Below are positions 39,089 to 48,174 of a stretch of DNA of 64,000 nt, piece after piece. Made by a program: the position numbers and the translations under genes. The DNA is from Gaiellasilicea sp963811885 (GTDB lineage: Bacteria; Actinomycetota; Thermoleophilia; Gaiellales; Gaiellaceae). Location: NCBI GenBank assembly GCA_963811885.1, contig CAWETB010000007.1, forward strand, positions 1 to 64,000, written 5' to 3'. The notes below the pieces were generated by a model. That model did no database searches. It was not told the DNA's origin and saw nothing but the letters and a program-made list of their open reading frames with translations. Within the stretch, counting starts at the first letter, position 1; the number at the start of each line of letters is the position of its first letter.

Positions 39089-40264
39089 ATGGTGCAGACC
39101 CGTGACCTCAAGTACCGTTTCTTCGTGACTCACCGCGCCCTCGTCCTGGCCCGGGACTACGCCTTCGAGGTGCTCGCGCTCGCGGTCGTGGTCCTGACGC
39201 AGAGCGACATCTGGATGAACGTCGACGAGAACCGCATCCGGGTCTCGGCGATCGCGCTGTTCACGGCCGGCGCGCTGCTCTTCCGCCGGGGGGCGCCGTT
39301 CGTCGTCCCGCTCGCGGTCGCCTCGGGCGCCCTCGCCTTCACGCTGCTCGACCCGATGGCCGCGTACGAGACCGACACGATGTTCCTCGTCCTGATCCTG
39401 GCCGCCTGGGCGGCCGGCTCGCTGCTCGATCCGCGCCAGGCGCTGACCGCACTCGGGGCGCTGCTCGTCGCCGGCTGGACCGTCTTCATCCGCGCTCCCG
39501 ACGTCCCCGCGACCGAGCTGATCTGGCTGAGCATCCCCGTCGTCGGCACGTTCGTCCTCTCGGCCGCGACCGCACGCCATTCGGAGCGAGCGCGTCTGGC
39601 CGAGCAGCGGATGCTGGAGGCGGAGGAGGTGGCGCGGCGGGCGGTCGAGGACGAGCGGAGCCGGATCACCCGCGAGCTCCACGACGTGCTCGCACACTCG
39701 GTCAGCGTCATGACGGTGCAGGCGAGCGCCGTGCGGCGCCTGCTCAAGCCCGAGCAGGAGCGTGAGCGCGAGGCGCTGATGACCGTCGAGGAGACAGGAC
39801 GCCAGGCGCTCGCCGAGATGCGCCGGCTGCTCGGGATCATGCGCACGGAGGAGGAGCCGCCGGCGCTCGCGCCGCAGCCGGGGATCGGCACGCTCCCCGA
39901 GCTCGTCGAGCAGGTGCGCCAGTCGGGCCTGCCCGTCGAGTTGACTGTCGAGGGCACACCCGTGAAGCTGCCCGCGGGTGTCGACCTCTCCGCATACCGG
40001 ATCGTCCAGGAGGCGCTGACGAACACGCTCAAGCACGCCGGCCCGGCGCACGCCTGGGTCGCCGTCCGTTACGCCGGAGAGGATGTCGAGATCGAAGTGG
40101 CCAACGACGGCAACAGCGAGAATCCCGGCGACGGCAGCGGCCACGGGCTCGTCGGCATGCGCGAGCGCGTCGCGCTCTGCGGCGGCGAGCTGCGATCCGG
40201 CCCGCGGCCGGGCGGCGGCTACAAGATCTCGGCGCGGCTGCCGGTGGCCGGCGGGGCGATGTGA
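39089..40264 (+). CDS. NarL-family sensor histidine kinase
   Basis: 391 residues. About five membrane segments (residues 20-175) with short loops; HisKA_3 box SRITRELHDVLAHSVSVMTV; HATPase IVQEALTNTLKHAGPAHA and GHGLVGMRERVALCGG. In-frame GTG codons at 39092 and 39125 are alternative starts. Same arrangement as the 7488 system: kinase-regulator pair divergent from an ABC exporter, which is the likely target. Confidence 0.93.
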   Translation: MVQTRDLKYRFFVTHRALVLARDYAFEVLALAVVVLTQSDIWMNVDENRIRVSAIALFTAGALLFRRGAPFVVPLAVASGALAFTLLDPMAAYETDTMFLVLILAAWAAGSLLDPRQALTALGALLVAGWTVFIRAPDVPATELIWLSIPVVGTFVLSAATARHSERARLAEQRMLEAEEVARRAVEDERSRITRELHDVLAHSVSVMTVQASAVRRLLKPEQEREREALMTVEETGRQALAEMRRLLGIMRTEEEPPALAPQPGIGTLPELVEQVRQSGLPVELTVEGTPVKLPAGVDLSAYRIVQEALTNTLKHAGPAHAWVAVRYAGEDVEIEVANDGNSENPGDGSGHGLVGMRERVALCGGELRSGPRPGGGYKISARLPVAGGAM

Positions 40265-40938
40265 GCATCCGGGTTCTGATCGTCGACGACCAGGCGCTCG
40301 TGCGCGCCGGGTTCAAGATGATCCTCGAGTCGGAGCCCGAGATCGAGATCATCGGCGAGGCGGAGGACGGGCTCCAGGCCGTCGAGGCCGCCCGCGAGCT
40401 GCGGCCGGACGTGCTCCTGATGGACATCCGGATGCCGAACCTCGACGGGCTCGAGGCGACGCGGCGGATCCTCGACACACCGGGTGAGGCGCCGCGGATC
40501 CTGATGCTGACCACGTTCGACCTGGACGAGTACGTCTACGAGGCGCTCCGCGCCGGCGCGAGCGGCTTCATGCTCAAGGACACGCCGCCCGAGCAGCTCG
40601 TCGCCGCGATCCACGTCGTCGCCTCGGGCGACGCGCTCCTCTCACCGGCGATCACGAAGCGGGTGATCGAGGAGTTCATCCGGCGGCCGCCCAGCTCGAT
40701 CGCGACGGCGCCGTCGCCGAAGGTCGCCGAGCTGACGGCGCGCGAGCTGGAGGTGCTCGGCTTCATGGCCCGCGGCCTCTCGAACGCGGAGATCGCCCGC
40801 GACCTCTTCGTCAGCGAGACGACCGTGAAGACGCACGTCGCTCGCATCCTGATGAAGCTCGACCTGCGCGACCGCGTCCAGGCCGTCGTCTTCGCGTACG
40901 AGACGGGGATCGTCCAGCCGGGAGCCGGCGACTCCTAG
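40261..40938 (+). CDS. NarL/FixJ-family response regulator
   Basis: 225 residues. Receiver motifs IVDDQALVRAG, VLLMDIRMPNLDG (phospho-Asp), LKDTPPEQL; C-terminal LuxR HTH LTARELEVLGFMARG through TVKTHVARILMKL. GTG start overlaps the kinase by 4 nt. Its stop overlaps that of the convergent STAS gene by 4 nt. Confidence 0.95.
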   Translation: MSIRVLIVDDQALVRAGFKMILESEPEIEIIGEAEDGLQAVEAARELRPDVLLMDIRMPNLDGLEATRRILDTPGEAPRILMLTTFDLDEYVYEALRAGASGFMLKDTPPEQLVAAIHVVASGDALLSPAITKRVIEEFIRRPPSSIATAPSPKVAELTARELEVLGFMARGLSNAEIARDLFVSETTVKTHVARILMKLDLRDRVQAVVFAYETGIVQPGAGDS

Positions 40939-41276
40939 GCCGGCGGGACGGCGATGCGGAGCGTCGCCTCGTCCCAGCTCCGCACGACCGGCAGCAGGGC
41001 TGCGAGGCCCGTGATCTCGAAGAGCCGGTGCACCTCCGGCGCGGCGTCGTCGGGCAGGAGCAGCAGCAGCGGCCGCTCGCGCTTCTCGCAGTCGGCGAGC
41101 CCCTCGAGGAGGACGCCGACGATCGTCGAGTCGATGAAGGTCGCCTGGGTCAGGTCGACGACGAGCGGCGCCTCCGACCCGAGCGCGGTGGCGAGATCAG
41201 ACCGGACGCGGGGGGCGGCGAACGCATCGGACTCGCCGTGGAGGGTGATCACGCTGAAGCCGTCGACCGCGTCCAC
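40935..41276 (-). CDS. STAS-domain anti-sigma factor antagonist-like protein
   Basis: 113 residues, single STAS fold. The phosphorylatable region is DLTQATFIDSTIVGVLLEGL (Ser/Thr after Asp), as in SpoIIAA/RsbV. The partner anti-sigma kinase is not present nearby. GTG 41276 is the best start; the frame is open upstream into the promoter region but that part lacks a motif. Confidence 0.83.
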   Translation of the reverse strand: MDAVDGFSVITLHGESDAFAAPRVRSDLATALGSEAPLVVDLTQATFIDSTIVGVLLEGLADCEKRERPLLLLLPDDAAPEVHRLFEITGLAALLPVVRSWDEATLRIAVPPA

Positions 41277-41304
41277 GGGTTCAGCATTGCTCGTTCTTCC
41301 GATT

Positions 41305-41320
41305 TGAAACCCTGAAACCC
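41305..41320. repeat. Tandem TGAAACCC repeat in a divergent promoter
   Basis: Two head-to-tail TGAAACCC units followed at once by CTGGAAACG, in the A+T-richer 111 bp between the STAS and membrane LacI-HTH genes. Possibly a regulator site. Confidence 0.35.
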
Positions 41321-41387
41321 CTGGAAACGCGCTGTCAGCGAGTTTTCGAAAAACCTGGCCGTACCGGGCGTTCAATCGCCGCCCGTC

Positions 41388-42647
41388 ATGCCCTACTCTG
41401 CCCGTGTGTCGATTCTGGTCGAGATCGCCGAGAAGGCGGATGTCTCCGTCGAGGGCGTCGTGCGCGTGCTCACGCGTGAGCCCGTCAGCGACGCGATCAA
41501 GGAGCGCGTGCTCGCGGTGCTGGACGACCTCACGCCCGAGCAGACCCGCGCCGTGCAGCGCTTCGCGCTCGCCGCGCTCCACGACGTCCTCGAGCAGCAG
41601 GGTGACGTGTCCGAATGGCCCGAGCCGGCTGCCGTCCCCGACGAGAATCAGCTGGCGCTGCCGGTCGCGAGCATGGATGAGGAGCCGGAGCACGTACCGG
41701 CCGCAACCCCGGATGCCGCGCTCGTCCAGCTCAGCTCCGTGCTCGGCGAGCTGGCCGAGGCGGTTCGCGACCTGCGCCGGGAGACCGATGCCGAGCGGCG
41801 CGAGCGGGTCGACGACCTCGCCGTCCTGATCGACCTGATCACGACCGGCTGGCAGGGGCTGGATACCCGGCTCGGCCGGATCGAGCGCCAGGTGAGCCGG
41901 CTCGAGTCCGGCCGCCGCGAGCCGGTGGTCGGCCCACCCACGCGCGTCGTCCCGACGACGATCGAGGCACCGCCGGTTGCGGCACCGCCCGTCGCGCCGA
42001 AGCCCTCGTCCCCGCCTGCCGAACCGAGCGCGCGCGACCGGCTCCCGATCGTTGCCGTGCTGACGCTCGTCGGCGCGGGGATCGTGACGCTGGCGGTGCT
42101 CCAGCTCGCCTCCGGCGGGCCGGATGTCTCCCGGCTCGTCGCAGCGCGCGAGACAACGCCGGCGGCGACGACAGGCCTGAGCGCGACGACGGGGGGACCG
42201 ACGTCGACGCCGACCGAGACACGGCCGGCTGCGACGACCGCCCGAAGGCCGCCGGCGACCACGTCGAAGGTGCTGGGGACGACGTCGGCAGCGACGACGC
42301 CGACGAAGCCTCCGCCTGCCGCACCCACCACCTCGCCGAAGACGGTCTCCGCGCCGCCGGCGACGACCGCCCGCACCGGCACGACGGCTGCGCCGCCGCC
42401 GGGCTTCAAGCCGACGCGCAACTGGGCCTGGGCGCCGGTCAAGGACGCGACCTACTACGACGTCGTCTTCACCCGGCAGGGCGCCGCGTTCTACCGCGGT
42501 ACGCCGACGGTGCCTCGGCTGACGCTTCCGGCCTCGGTCGTGTTCCGGCCCGGCGCCTACCGCTGGGTCGTGCGGCCCGGCTTCGGCGACCGCGCCGCGA
42601 AGAACCTCGGCGCGCCGGTCGTCGACTCGCCGTTCACCGTCTCCTGA
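41388..42647 (+). CDS. Membrane protein with LacI-like helix-turn-helix at the N-terminus
   Basis: 419 residues. Residues 8-55 (SILVEIAEKADVSVEGVVRV, then ERVLAVLDDL) resemble a LacI HTH with its hinge, but the LacI sugar-binding core is absent. A helical, charge-rich region (60-180) with likely coiled coil comes next, then a Pro/Val linker, one membrane helix (about 222-242, IVAVLTLVGAGIVTLAVLQL), a Thr/Pro/Ala-rich stalk (245-345) and a C-terminal beta domain of about 75 residues (NWAWAPVKDATYYDVVF, YRWVVRPGFGDR). The predicted topology is DNA-binding end inside and beta domain outside. GTG 41406 is an alternative start. Function unknown; convergent with the sugar ATPase gene. Confidence 0.7.
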   Translation: MPYSARVSILVEIAEKADVSVEGVVRVLTREPVSDAIKERVLAVLDDLTPEQTRAVQRFALAALHDVLEQQGDVSEWPEPAAVPDENQLALPVASMDEEPEHVPAATPDAALVQLSSVLGELAEAVRDLRRETDAERRERVDDLAVLIDLITTGWQGLDTRLGRIERQVSRLESGRREPVVGPPTRVVPTTIEAPPVAAPPVAPKPSSPPAEPSARDRLPIVAVLTLVGAGIVTLAVLQLASGGPDVSRLVAARETTPAATTGLSATTGGPTSTPTETRPAATTARRPPATTSKVLGTTSAATTPTKPPPAAPTTSPKTVSAPPATTARTGTTAAPPPGFKPTRNWAWAPVKDATYYDVVFTRQGAAFYRGTPTVPRLTLPASVVFRPGAYRWVVRPGFGDRAAKNLGAPVVDSPFTVS

Positions 42648-42648
42648 G

Positions 42649-43840
42649 CTAGCTCGCGGTCGCCGACGGCGCCTCGCTCGCGGCGCGCAGGCTCGATCCC
42701 GACTCGGGGTCGAAGAAGTGCAGCCGCGCAGGATCCAGCGCGAGGCCGAGCCGGTCGCCGGGCCGGACGTTTGCCTCCTCCTCGACCTCGGCCGTGAAGA
42801 GCGCGCGGCGGTCGGTGGCGATCAGCGTCGCCCGCTCGCCGTCGTCGGTCGCCGCCCGGACCGAGTCGACGTCGACCGGCGGCGCCTCGACCGTGAAGAG
42901 GACGTGCGTCGCCGACCCGAGCTCCTCGACCACCATCGCGTCGACCTCGATCCGCGGCAGTGCCGGATCCGCCGTGCGGGCGTCGGCGAAGTCCTGCGGC
43001 CGGATCCCGAGGATGACCGGCCCGGACTGGACGTCGCCGGGCCGCCGGTCGGCCGTTGAGCGGGATCCGGAAGCCGGCGAACTCGACCGCGTCGCCCACG
43101 ACCTGGGCCTCGACGAGGTTCATCGACGGCGAGCCGATGAAGGCCGCGACGAAGAGGTTGATCGGCTCGCGGTAGAGGGTCTGCGGCGTGTCGACCTGCT
43201 GGACGGTGCCGTCGCGCATCACCGCCACGCGGGAGCCGAGCGTCATCGCCTCGACCTGGTCGTGGGTCACGTACACGGTCGTGATCCCGAGCCGGTCGTG
43301 CAGGCGCGCCAGCTCGGCGCGCATGTCGACCCGGAGCTTCGCGTCGAGGTTCGAGAGCGGCTCGTCCATCAGGAACGCCTGCGGCTCGCGCACGATCGCG
43401 CGCCCCATCGCGACGCGCTGGCGCTGGCCGCCGGAGAGCGCGCCGGGCCGGCGCTGGAGCAGGTCCTCGAGCCCGAGCAGGCGCGCGACCTCGACGACGC
43501 GGCGCTCGATCTCGGCCTTCGGCGTCTTCCGCACCTTCAGCCCGTAGCCGAGGTTCTTCGCGACGGTCATGTGCGGGTAGAGCGCGTAGTTCTGGAACAC
43601 CATCGCGATGTCGCGGTCGCGCGGCGCGAGCCTGGCGACCTCGCGCTCGCCGATCCAGATGTCGCCCTCGGTCACCTCCTCGAGGCCGGCGATCATCCGC
43701 AGCAGCGTCGACTTCCCGCAGCCGGAGGGGCCGACGAGGACCATGAACTCGCCGCTCCCGATCGTCAGGCTGACGTCGTCGACGGCGCGGACGTCCCCGT
43801 CGTAGACCTTTCCCACCTGCTCGAGCCTGATCTCGGCCAC
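42649..43840 (-). CDS. UgpC/MsiK-type multi-sugar ABC ATPase, one frameshift
   Basis: About 396 residues. Walker A GPSGCGKST, signature LSGGQRQRVAMG, Walker B AFLMDEPLSNLD, H-loop VTHDQVEAM, and a C-terminal TOBE/OB regulatory domain (GIRPQDFAD, LGSATHVLFTVE). An extra base near 43055 breaks the frame at the start of the OB domain. No permease is in its operon; both sugar modules nearby (43.9-48 kb and 56.7-61 kb) lack an ATPase, so this protein probably serves them as MsiK serves many importers in Streptomyces. Divergent from lacI, sharing the two operator-like sequences. Confidence 0.92.
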
Positions 43841-43900
43841 GTGCGAGCTCCTAACGTCGACGCTTGACTCCGGCGACGATCCTATGACATCGTGACCGTG

Positions 43901-43929
43901 CTGTAAACGTTCTCAGAAAACCTTTTCAG
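43901..43929. promoter_or_regulatory. Two overlapping LacI-type operators
   Basis: Sequences CTGTAAACGTTCTCAG (43901-43916, central CG) and CAGAAAACCTTTTCAG (43914-43929) both match the LacI-family pattern CTGNAAACGNTTNCAG in 12 of 16 symmetric positions, sharing CAG. They lie between the ATPase gene and lacI, so one site could control both directions. Confidence 0.65.
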
Positions 43930-43951
43930 CGAGAGGCAGCACCGGGGCGAA

Positions 43952-44986
43952 TTGCACGAGCCAGTCGCGTCATCCGAGGACGAGGTCGTCCCGACGATCA
44001 CCACCGTCGCACGCCTCGCCAACGTCTCCGTCGCCTCCGCGTCCCGTGTCCTGAACGGGATCCGGACGAGCCCCGCCACGCTCGAGCGCGTCACCGCAGC
44101 GGCCGAGTCGGTCGGCTACGTCCCGAATGCGGCCGCTCGGTCGCTCCGCTCGCGCCGGACGGGCCAGATCGCGTTCGCGATGCCCGACGTCGGCAACCCC
44201 GTCTACACCGCCATGGTTGCCTCGATCCAGGAGGTCACGCGCGTCGCCGGCGTCCGGCTGCTGCTCCACTCGACCGGGGCCGACTCCGACGACGAGCTCG
44301 CGATGATCCGCGACCTCCGGCATCGCCACGTCGACGGGCTGATCCTGGCCTGCCTCCACGTGACCCAGGAGCACGCCGCCGAGCTGAGCACGTCGGCCGC
44401 GCCGGTGGTCGTGATCGGTCGGCCGCCGACGGAGACTTCGGTGGACACGGTACGGGCCTATTCGCGCCGCGGGGCCGCCGAGGCCATTCGCCACCTCCAC
44501 GCGGTCGGCCGCACCCGGATCGCGTTCGTCAACGGGCCGACGCACACTGTCTCCGGCTCGTCGCGCCGGCGCGGCTATCTCGACGGGCTCCGCTCCTGCG
44601 GGTTGCCCCGCGACGAGGAACTGATCGAGGTCGCGGGCGACTTCATGGTCGAGCCGGGTCGTCGCGCGGCCGAGCTCCTGCTCGAGCGGGCGCAGCCCGA
44701 CGCGATCCTCTGCGCGAACGACCTGCTCGCAGTCGGTGTCCTCGCCGCCCTCCGCGCTGCCGGGCTCGACGTCCCGGACGACGTCGCGCTCGTCGGGATG
44801 GACAACAGCGACCTCTCGGCTCTGACCTGGCCGGCGCTGACCACCGTCGACCTCGGCTCCTCCGAGCGTGCGCGGCTCGCGGCCATGCTCCTGCTTGCAC
44901 GGATCGAGCAGCCGGACCGCGAGGTGCAGGTGGTCGGGGTCGAGCCGCGCCTCGTCGTCCGGGCCTCTTCGGGAGCGCCGGCATGA
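43952..44986 (+). CDS. LacI-family transcriptional regulator
   Basis: 344 residues. N-terminal HTH TITTVARLANVSVASASRVL with hinge AARSLRSRRTGQIAF; periplasmic-binding-like core VIGRPPTETSVDTVRAYSRRG (in parts), FVNGPTHTVSGSSRRRGYLDGL and VGMDNSDLSALTWPALTTV, so a sugar or related ligand is likely. TTG 43952 is used; no better Shine-Dalgarno start is visible. Its stop overlaps the first permease by 4 nt. Confidence 0.9.
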   Translation: MHEPVASSEDEVVPTITTVARLANVSVASASRVLNGIRTSPATLERVTAAAESVGYVPNAAARSLRSRRTGQIAFAMPDVGNPVYTAMVASIQEVTRVAGVRLLLHSTGADSDDELAMIRDLRHRHVDGLILACLHVTQEHAAELSTSAAPVVVIGRPPTETSVDTVRAYSRRGAAEAIRHLHAVGRTRIAFVNGPTHTVSGSSRRRGYLDGLRSCGLPRDEELIEVAGDFMVEPGRRAAELLLERAQPDAILCANDLLAVGVLAALRAAGLDVPDDVALVGMDNSDLSALTWPALTTVDLGSSERARLAAMLLLARIEQPDREVQVVGVEPRLVVRASSGAPA

Positions 44987-45915
44987 GCACCGTCAACGAG
45001 GTCGGCCGCTACCAGGGCCGCCGCCCGCGCAGCCGTGCCGGCGCAGGGCTCTCCGGCCGCGAGGCGATGCTGCTGCTGATCCCGGCGTTCCTCCCGATCG
45101 TGATTCTCAGCGTGATCCCGCTCGGGCGCGGGATCTACCTCGGCTTCACCGACTCGCAGGCCGGCCTGAACTTCGACACGAACTTCATCGGGCTCGACAA
45201 CTTCCGGGCGCTGATCCACGACGACCTCTTCATCAACTCGTTCAAGATCGGCCTGATCTGGTCGGTCTCCGTGACGGCGATCGGCTTCTGCTTCGCGCTC
45301 GGCCTCGCGCTCCTGCTCAGCCAGGACCTGAGGGGCCGCTGGCTCGCCCGCTCGCTCGCGCTCGTCCCCTGGGCGATGCCGTCGGTGATCGTCGGGATCA
45401 TGTGGAAGCTCTTCTTCCAGCCGCAGGCGGGGATCCTGAACGAGATCCTCCGCCGCTTCCACATCCCGGGCGAGACGACGGACTGGCTCTCGAGCTTCAC
45501 CTGGGCGCTGCCGGCGGTGATCCTGGTCGGCGTCTGGGCCGGGATGCCGCAGACCACGATCGCGCTCCTCGCCGGGCTCCAGTCGATCCAGGACGAGCTG
45601 CACGAGGCGGCCGCGGTCGACGGCGCGACGGCCTGGCAGCGCTTCCGCACGATCACGCTGCCCCAGCTGAAGCCCGTGATCATCGCGATCACGACGCTCG
45701 ACTTCATCTGGAACTTCAACTCGTTCGGCCTCGTCTACGTCCTCACCGACGGCGGCCCGGCAGGGAAGACCCAGCTGCCGATGCTGTTCGGCTACAGCCA
45801 GGCGTTCGAGTACGGCCAGTTCGGCTACGCCGCGGCGCTCGGCTGCGCGATGGTGGTCGTGATCTCCGGCGTGCTGATCTTCTACCTCTGGGGCCGGATG
45901 AAGGAGACGCGGTGA
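44983..45915 (+). CDS. Sugar ABC permease, MalF/UgpA type
   Basis: 310 residues, six membrane helices, EAA loop EAAAVDGATAWQRFRTITLPQL. Subfamily features: AFLPIVILSVIPLGRGIYLGFTD and NFIGLDNFRALI near the N-terminus. Overlaps lacI by 4 nt (ATGA). Heterodimer partner of the next gene. Confidence 0.94.
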   Translation: MSTVNEVGRYQGRRPRSRAGAGLSGREAMLLLIPAFLPIVILSVIPLGRGIYLGFTDSQAGLNFDTNFIGLDNFRALIHDDLFINSFKIGLIWSVSVTAIGFCFALGLALLLSQDLRGRWLARSLALVPWAMPSVIVGIMWKLFFQPQAGILNEILRRFHIPGETTDWLSSFTWALPAVILVGVWAGMPQTTIALLAGLQSIQDELHEAAAVDGATAWQRFRTITLPQLKPVIIAITTLDFIWNFNSFGLVYVLTDGGPAGKTQLPMLFGYSQAFEYGQFGYAAALGCAMVVVISGVLIFYLWGRMKETR

Positions 45916-46760
45916 TCGTCACCTCGAATCCACGCCGGACGCGCACGTTCCAGTACCTCGCCATGTTCGGCTACGTCGTCTTCCTGGGCTTCCCGCTCCT
46001 CTGGATGCTCTCGATGTCGTTCAAGGGGCCGCGCGAGCTCGTCCAGCTCTACCCGTCCTTCATCCCCGAGGACTTCACGCTCGAGAACTACCGGCTCGCG
46101 CTGACCGAGGAGAACCACCAGTTCATCCGGAGCGCCGTCAACAGCCTCAAGGTGGCGGTCGTGACGGCGCTGCTGACGACGGCGATCGGACTGCCGGCGG
46201 CCTACGTCTTCGCACGGCGCAAGGGCGTGATCACGCGGGTCGGGCTCGGCTGGATCCTGATCAGCCAGATGTTCCCGCTGATCCTGATCATCATCCCGCT
46301 CTTCCTGCTCCTGCGCGATCTGAAGCTGACGAACTCGCACATCGGCCTCGTCGTCGTCTACATGGTCTGGGCGCTGCCGTTCGTCCTCTGGATGCTCTAC
46401 AGCTACGTGCGCGGGATCCCGCCCGACCTCGAGGAGGCGGCGACGGTCGACGGAGCGACGAGGATCCAGATCCTGACCGGGATCATCGCGCCGCTGCTGC
46501 TCCCGGGGATCGTCGTCACGACCATGTTCGCGTTCATCACCGCCTGGAACGAGTTCTTCCTCGCGCTCGTCATCCTCGAGAGCCCCGACCTGACGACGCT
46601 GCCGCTGCGGCTGGCGCAGTACGTCGGGATCGAGGGAGTCGTCAGATTCGGCCCTCTGGCCGCGGCCGCGCTCCTCGCGACCATCCCCAGCATCGTCCTG
46701 TTCATGTTCTTCCAGCGCTGGCTCACGCGCGGCCTCCTCTCGGGGGCGGTCAAGGGCTAG
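45912..46760 (+). CDS. Sugar ABC permease, MalG/UgpE type
   Basis: 282 residues, six membrane helices, EAA loop EEAATVDGATRIQILTGIIAPL, and LFMFFQRWLTRGLLSGAVKG at the C-terminus. GTG start with AAGGAG 5 nt upstream, overlapping the previous gene by 4 nt. A 70-bp gap separates it from the binding protein. Confidence 0.94.
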   Translation: MIVTSNPRRTRTFQYLAMFGYVVFLGFPLLWMLSMSFKGPRELVQLYPSFIPEDFTLENYRLALTEENHQFIRSAVNSLKVAVVTALLTTAIGLPAAYVFARRKGVITRVGLGWILISQMFPLILIIIPLFLLLRDLKLTNSHIGLVVVYMVWALPFVLWMLYSYVRGIPPDLEEAATVDGATRIQILTGIIAPLLLPGIVVTTMFAFITAWNEFFLALVILESPDLTTLPLRLAQYVGIEGVVRFGPLAAAALLATIPSIVLFMFFQRWLTRGLLSGAVKG

Positions 46761-46830
46761 CCATGGCGATCTCCAGAAACCCCGGCGTCGAATCGGACGG
46801 CGCCAAAGACCGCAGAAAGGCGGGTCAGCA

Positions 46831-48099
46831 ATGAAGAAGGTCATCGTGCTCGGCGCCCTGGCGCTGCTGTGCACCGTGCTCGTAGCCGGGGCTCAGGCAG
46901 GCAAGCAGGCCACCGTCGTCAAGCTCAAGTTCGCCACCTACGTGTGGCAGCCGACGACTGTCGCTGCGAACAAGTCGATCGTCGAGAGCTGGAACAAGGC
47001 CCATCCGGGCATCCAGGTCGAGATCGTCCCGGTCGACGTCAACTCGGTCCACGACAAGCTGCTGACGAGCTTCGTCGGCGGCACGGCGGCGGACATCATC
47101 CACGACGAGGCCGCCGACATCGCCGGCTTCACGCAGCAGGGCTATCTCGCGAACCTGACGCCGCTGCTCCCGAAGTCCGCTGAAGGCAGTCGATCCCGAA
47201 GGACCTCTGGGCGACGACGAACTTCGGCGGCAAGATCACCGGCGTCCCCTCGCTGCTGCAGACGTACAACATCTTCGCGAACATGGACATCCTCAAGTCG
47301 GCCGGGATCAAGGCGCCGACGCTCGCGAATCCGTGGACATGGGCCACGTTCCGCTCCAATGCGAAGAAGCTGACGACCTCCAGCCGCTACGGCGTCTGCT
47401 GGGGTCTCCGCTCGCCGACCGCCGTGACGCAGACGATGTCGCTCAACTACGGCGGCCAGTTCTTCTACCTGAAGAACGGCAAGTGGGAGTTCCAGTTCGG
47501 CCCCAAGGACCAGAACGTCGTCAAGCAGATGCACGACATGATCCAGGTCGACAAGTCGGTCGATCCGGCGGCGACGGGGCTCTCCGGCAGCGCCGTGCTG
47601 CCCGCCTTCTTCGGCGGCAAGTGCGCGATGACGGTGGCCGGCAACTTCACCGCGCAGTCGATGATCCTGCAAGGGCCGAAGGGCTTCAACTGGGCCATGT
47701 TCCCGCTGCTGAAGGGCGACACGCCAGCAGCAGGTGGCCAACCCGCAGACGTACTCGATCTCGGAGCAGAGCAAGAACAAGCAGTCGGCGATGTTCTTCC
47801 TCGCCTACCTCGTCAACAAGCAGAACCTGGCCAAGCTCGCGCTCGGCGACTGGCTGATCCCGTCGAACCCGGACGCCGGCAAGCTGGCGCGCAAGTCGAC
47901 GAAGCGCACCGGCAGCTGGACGGTGGCGACCGCGTCGGTCGTCCACTTCCGCAAGGGCAACTGGGTCTCGCTCGCCGCGTACCCCCGCTGGAAGGCGGAG
48001 GTCGCACAGCCCGCGTTCGTCCAGTACCTGCGCGGCTCGATCACGCTCCAGGAGCTCGGCAAGCAGCTGAGCGACGGATGGACGAGAGTGCGGGGATAG
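46831..48099 (+). CDS. Extracellular solute-binding protein (family 1), frameshifted
   Basis: About 422 residues. Signal peptide KKVIVLGALALLCTVLVAGA; mature region FATYVWQPTTVAANKSIVES, then ADIIHDEAADIAGFTQQGYL, FGGKITGVPSLLQTYNIFAN and SWTVATASVVHFRKGNW, as in sugar-binding lipoprotein-like proteins. Breaks near 47179 and 47192 (extra G each) and 47724 (extra C). GGCGGG lies upstream of ATG 46831. Ligand not predictable; clustering with ARH and hydrolase genes suggests a glycoside. Confidence 0.88.
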
Positions 48100-48108
48100 G
48101 AACCTCAG

Positions 48109-48143
48109 CCCAGCCGGCCGGCCAGCGCGGCCGGCCGGCTGGG
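48109..48143 (+). repeat. 15-bp perfect GC hairpin after the binding protein
   Basis: CCCAGCCGGCCGGCC/GGCCGGCCGGCTGGG with a 5-nt loop, 9 nt after the stop and 32 nt before the next start. No T-run, so more likely a 3' mRNA-stabiliser than a full terminator. Confidence 0.65.
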
Positions 48144-48174
48144 GCCATGACGACCGCGAAGCGAGGATGAGGAC

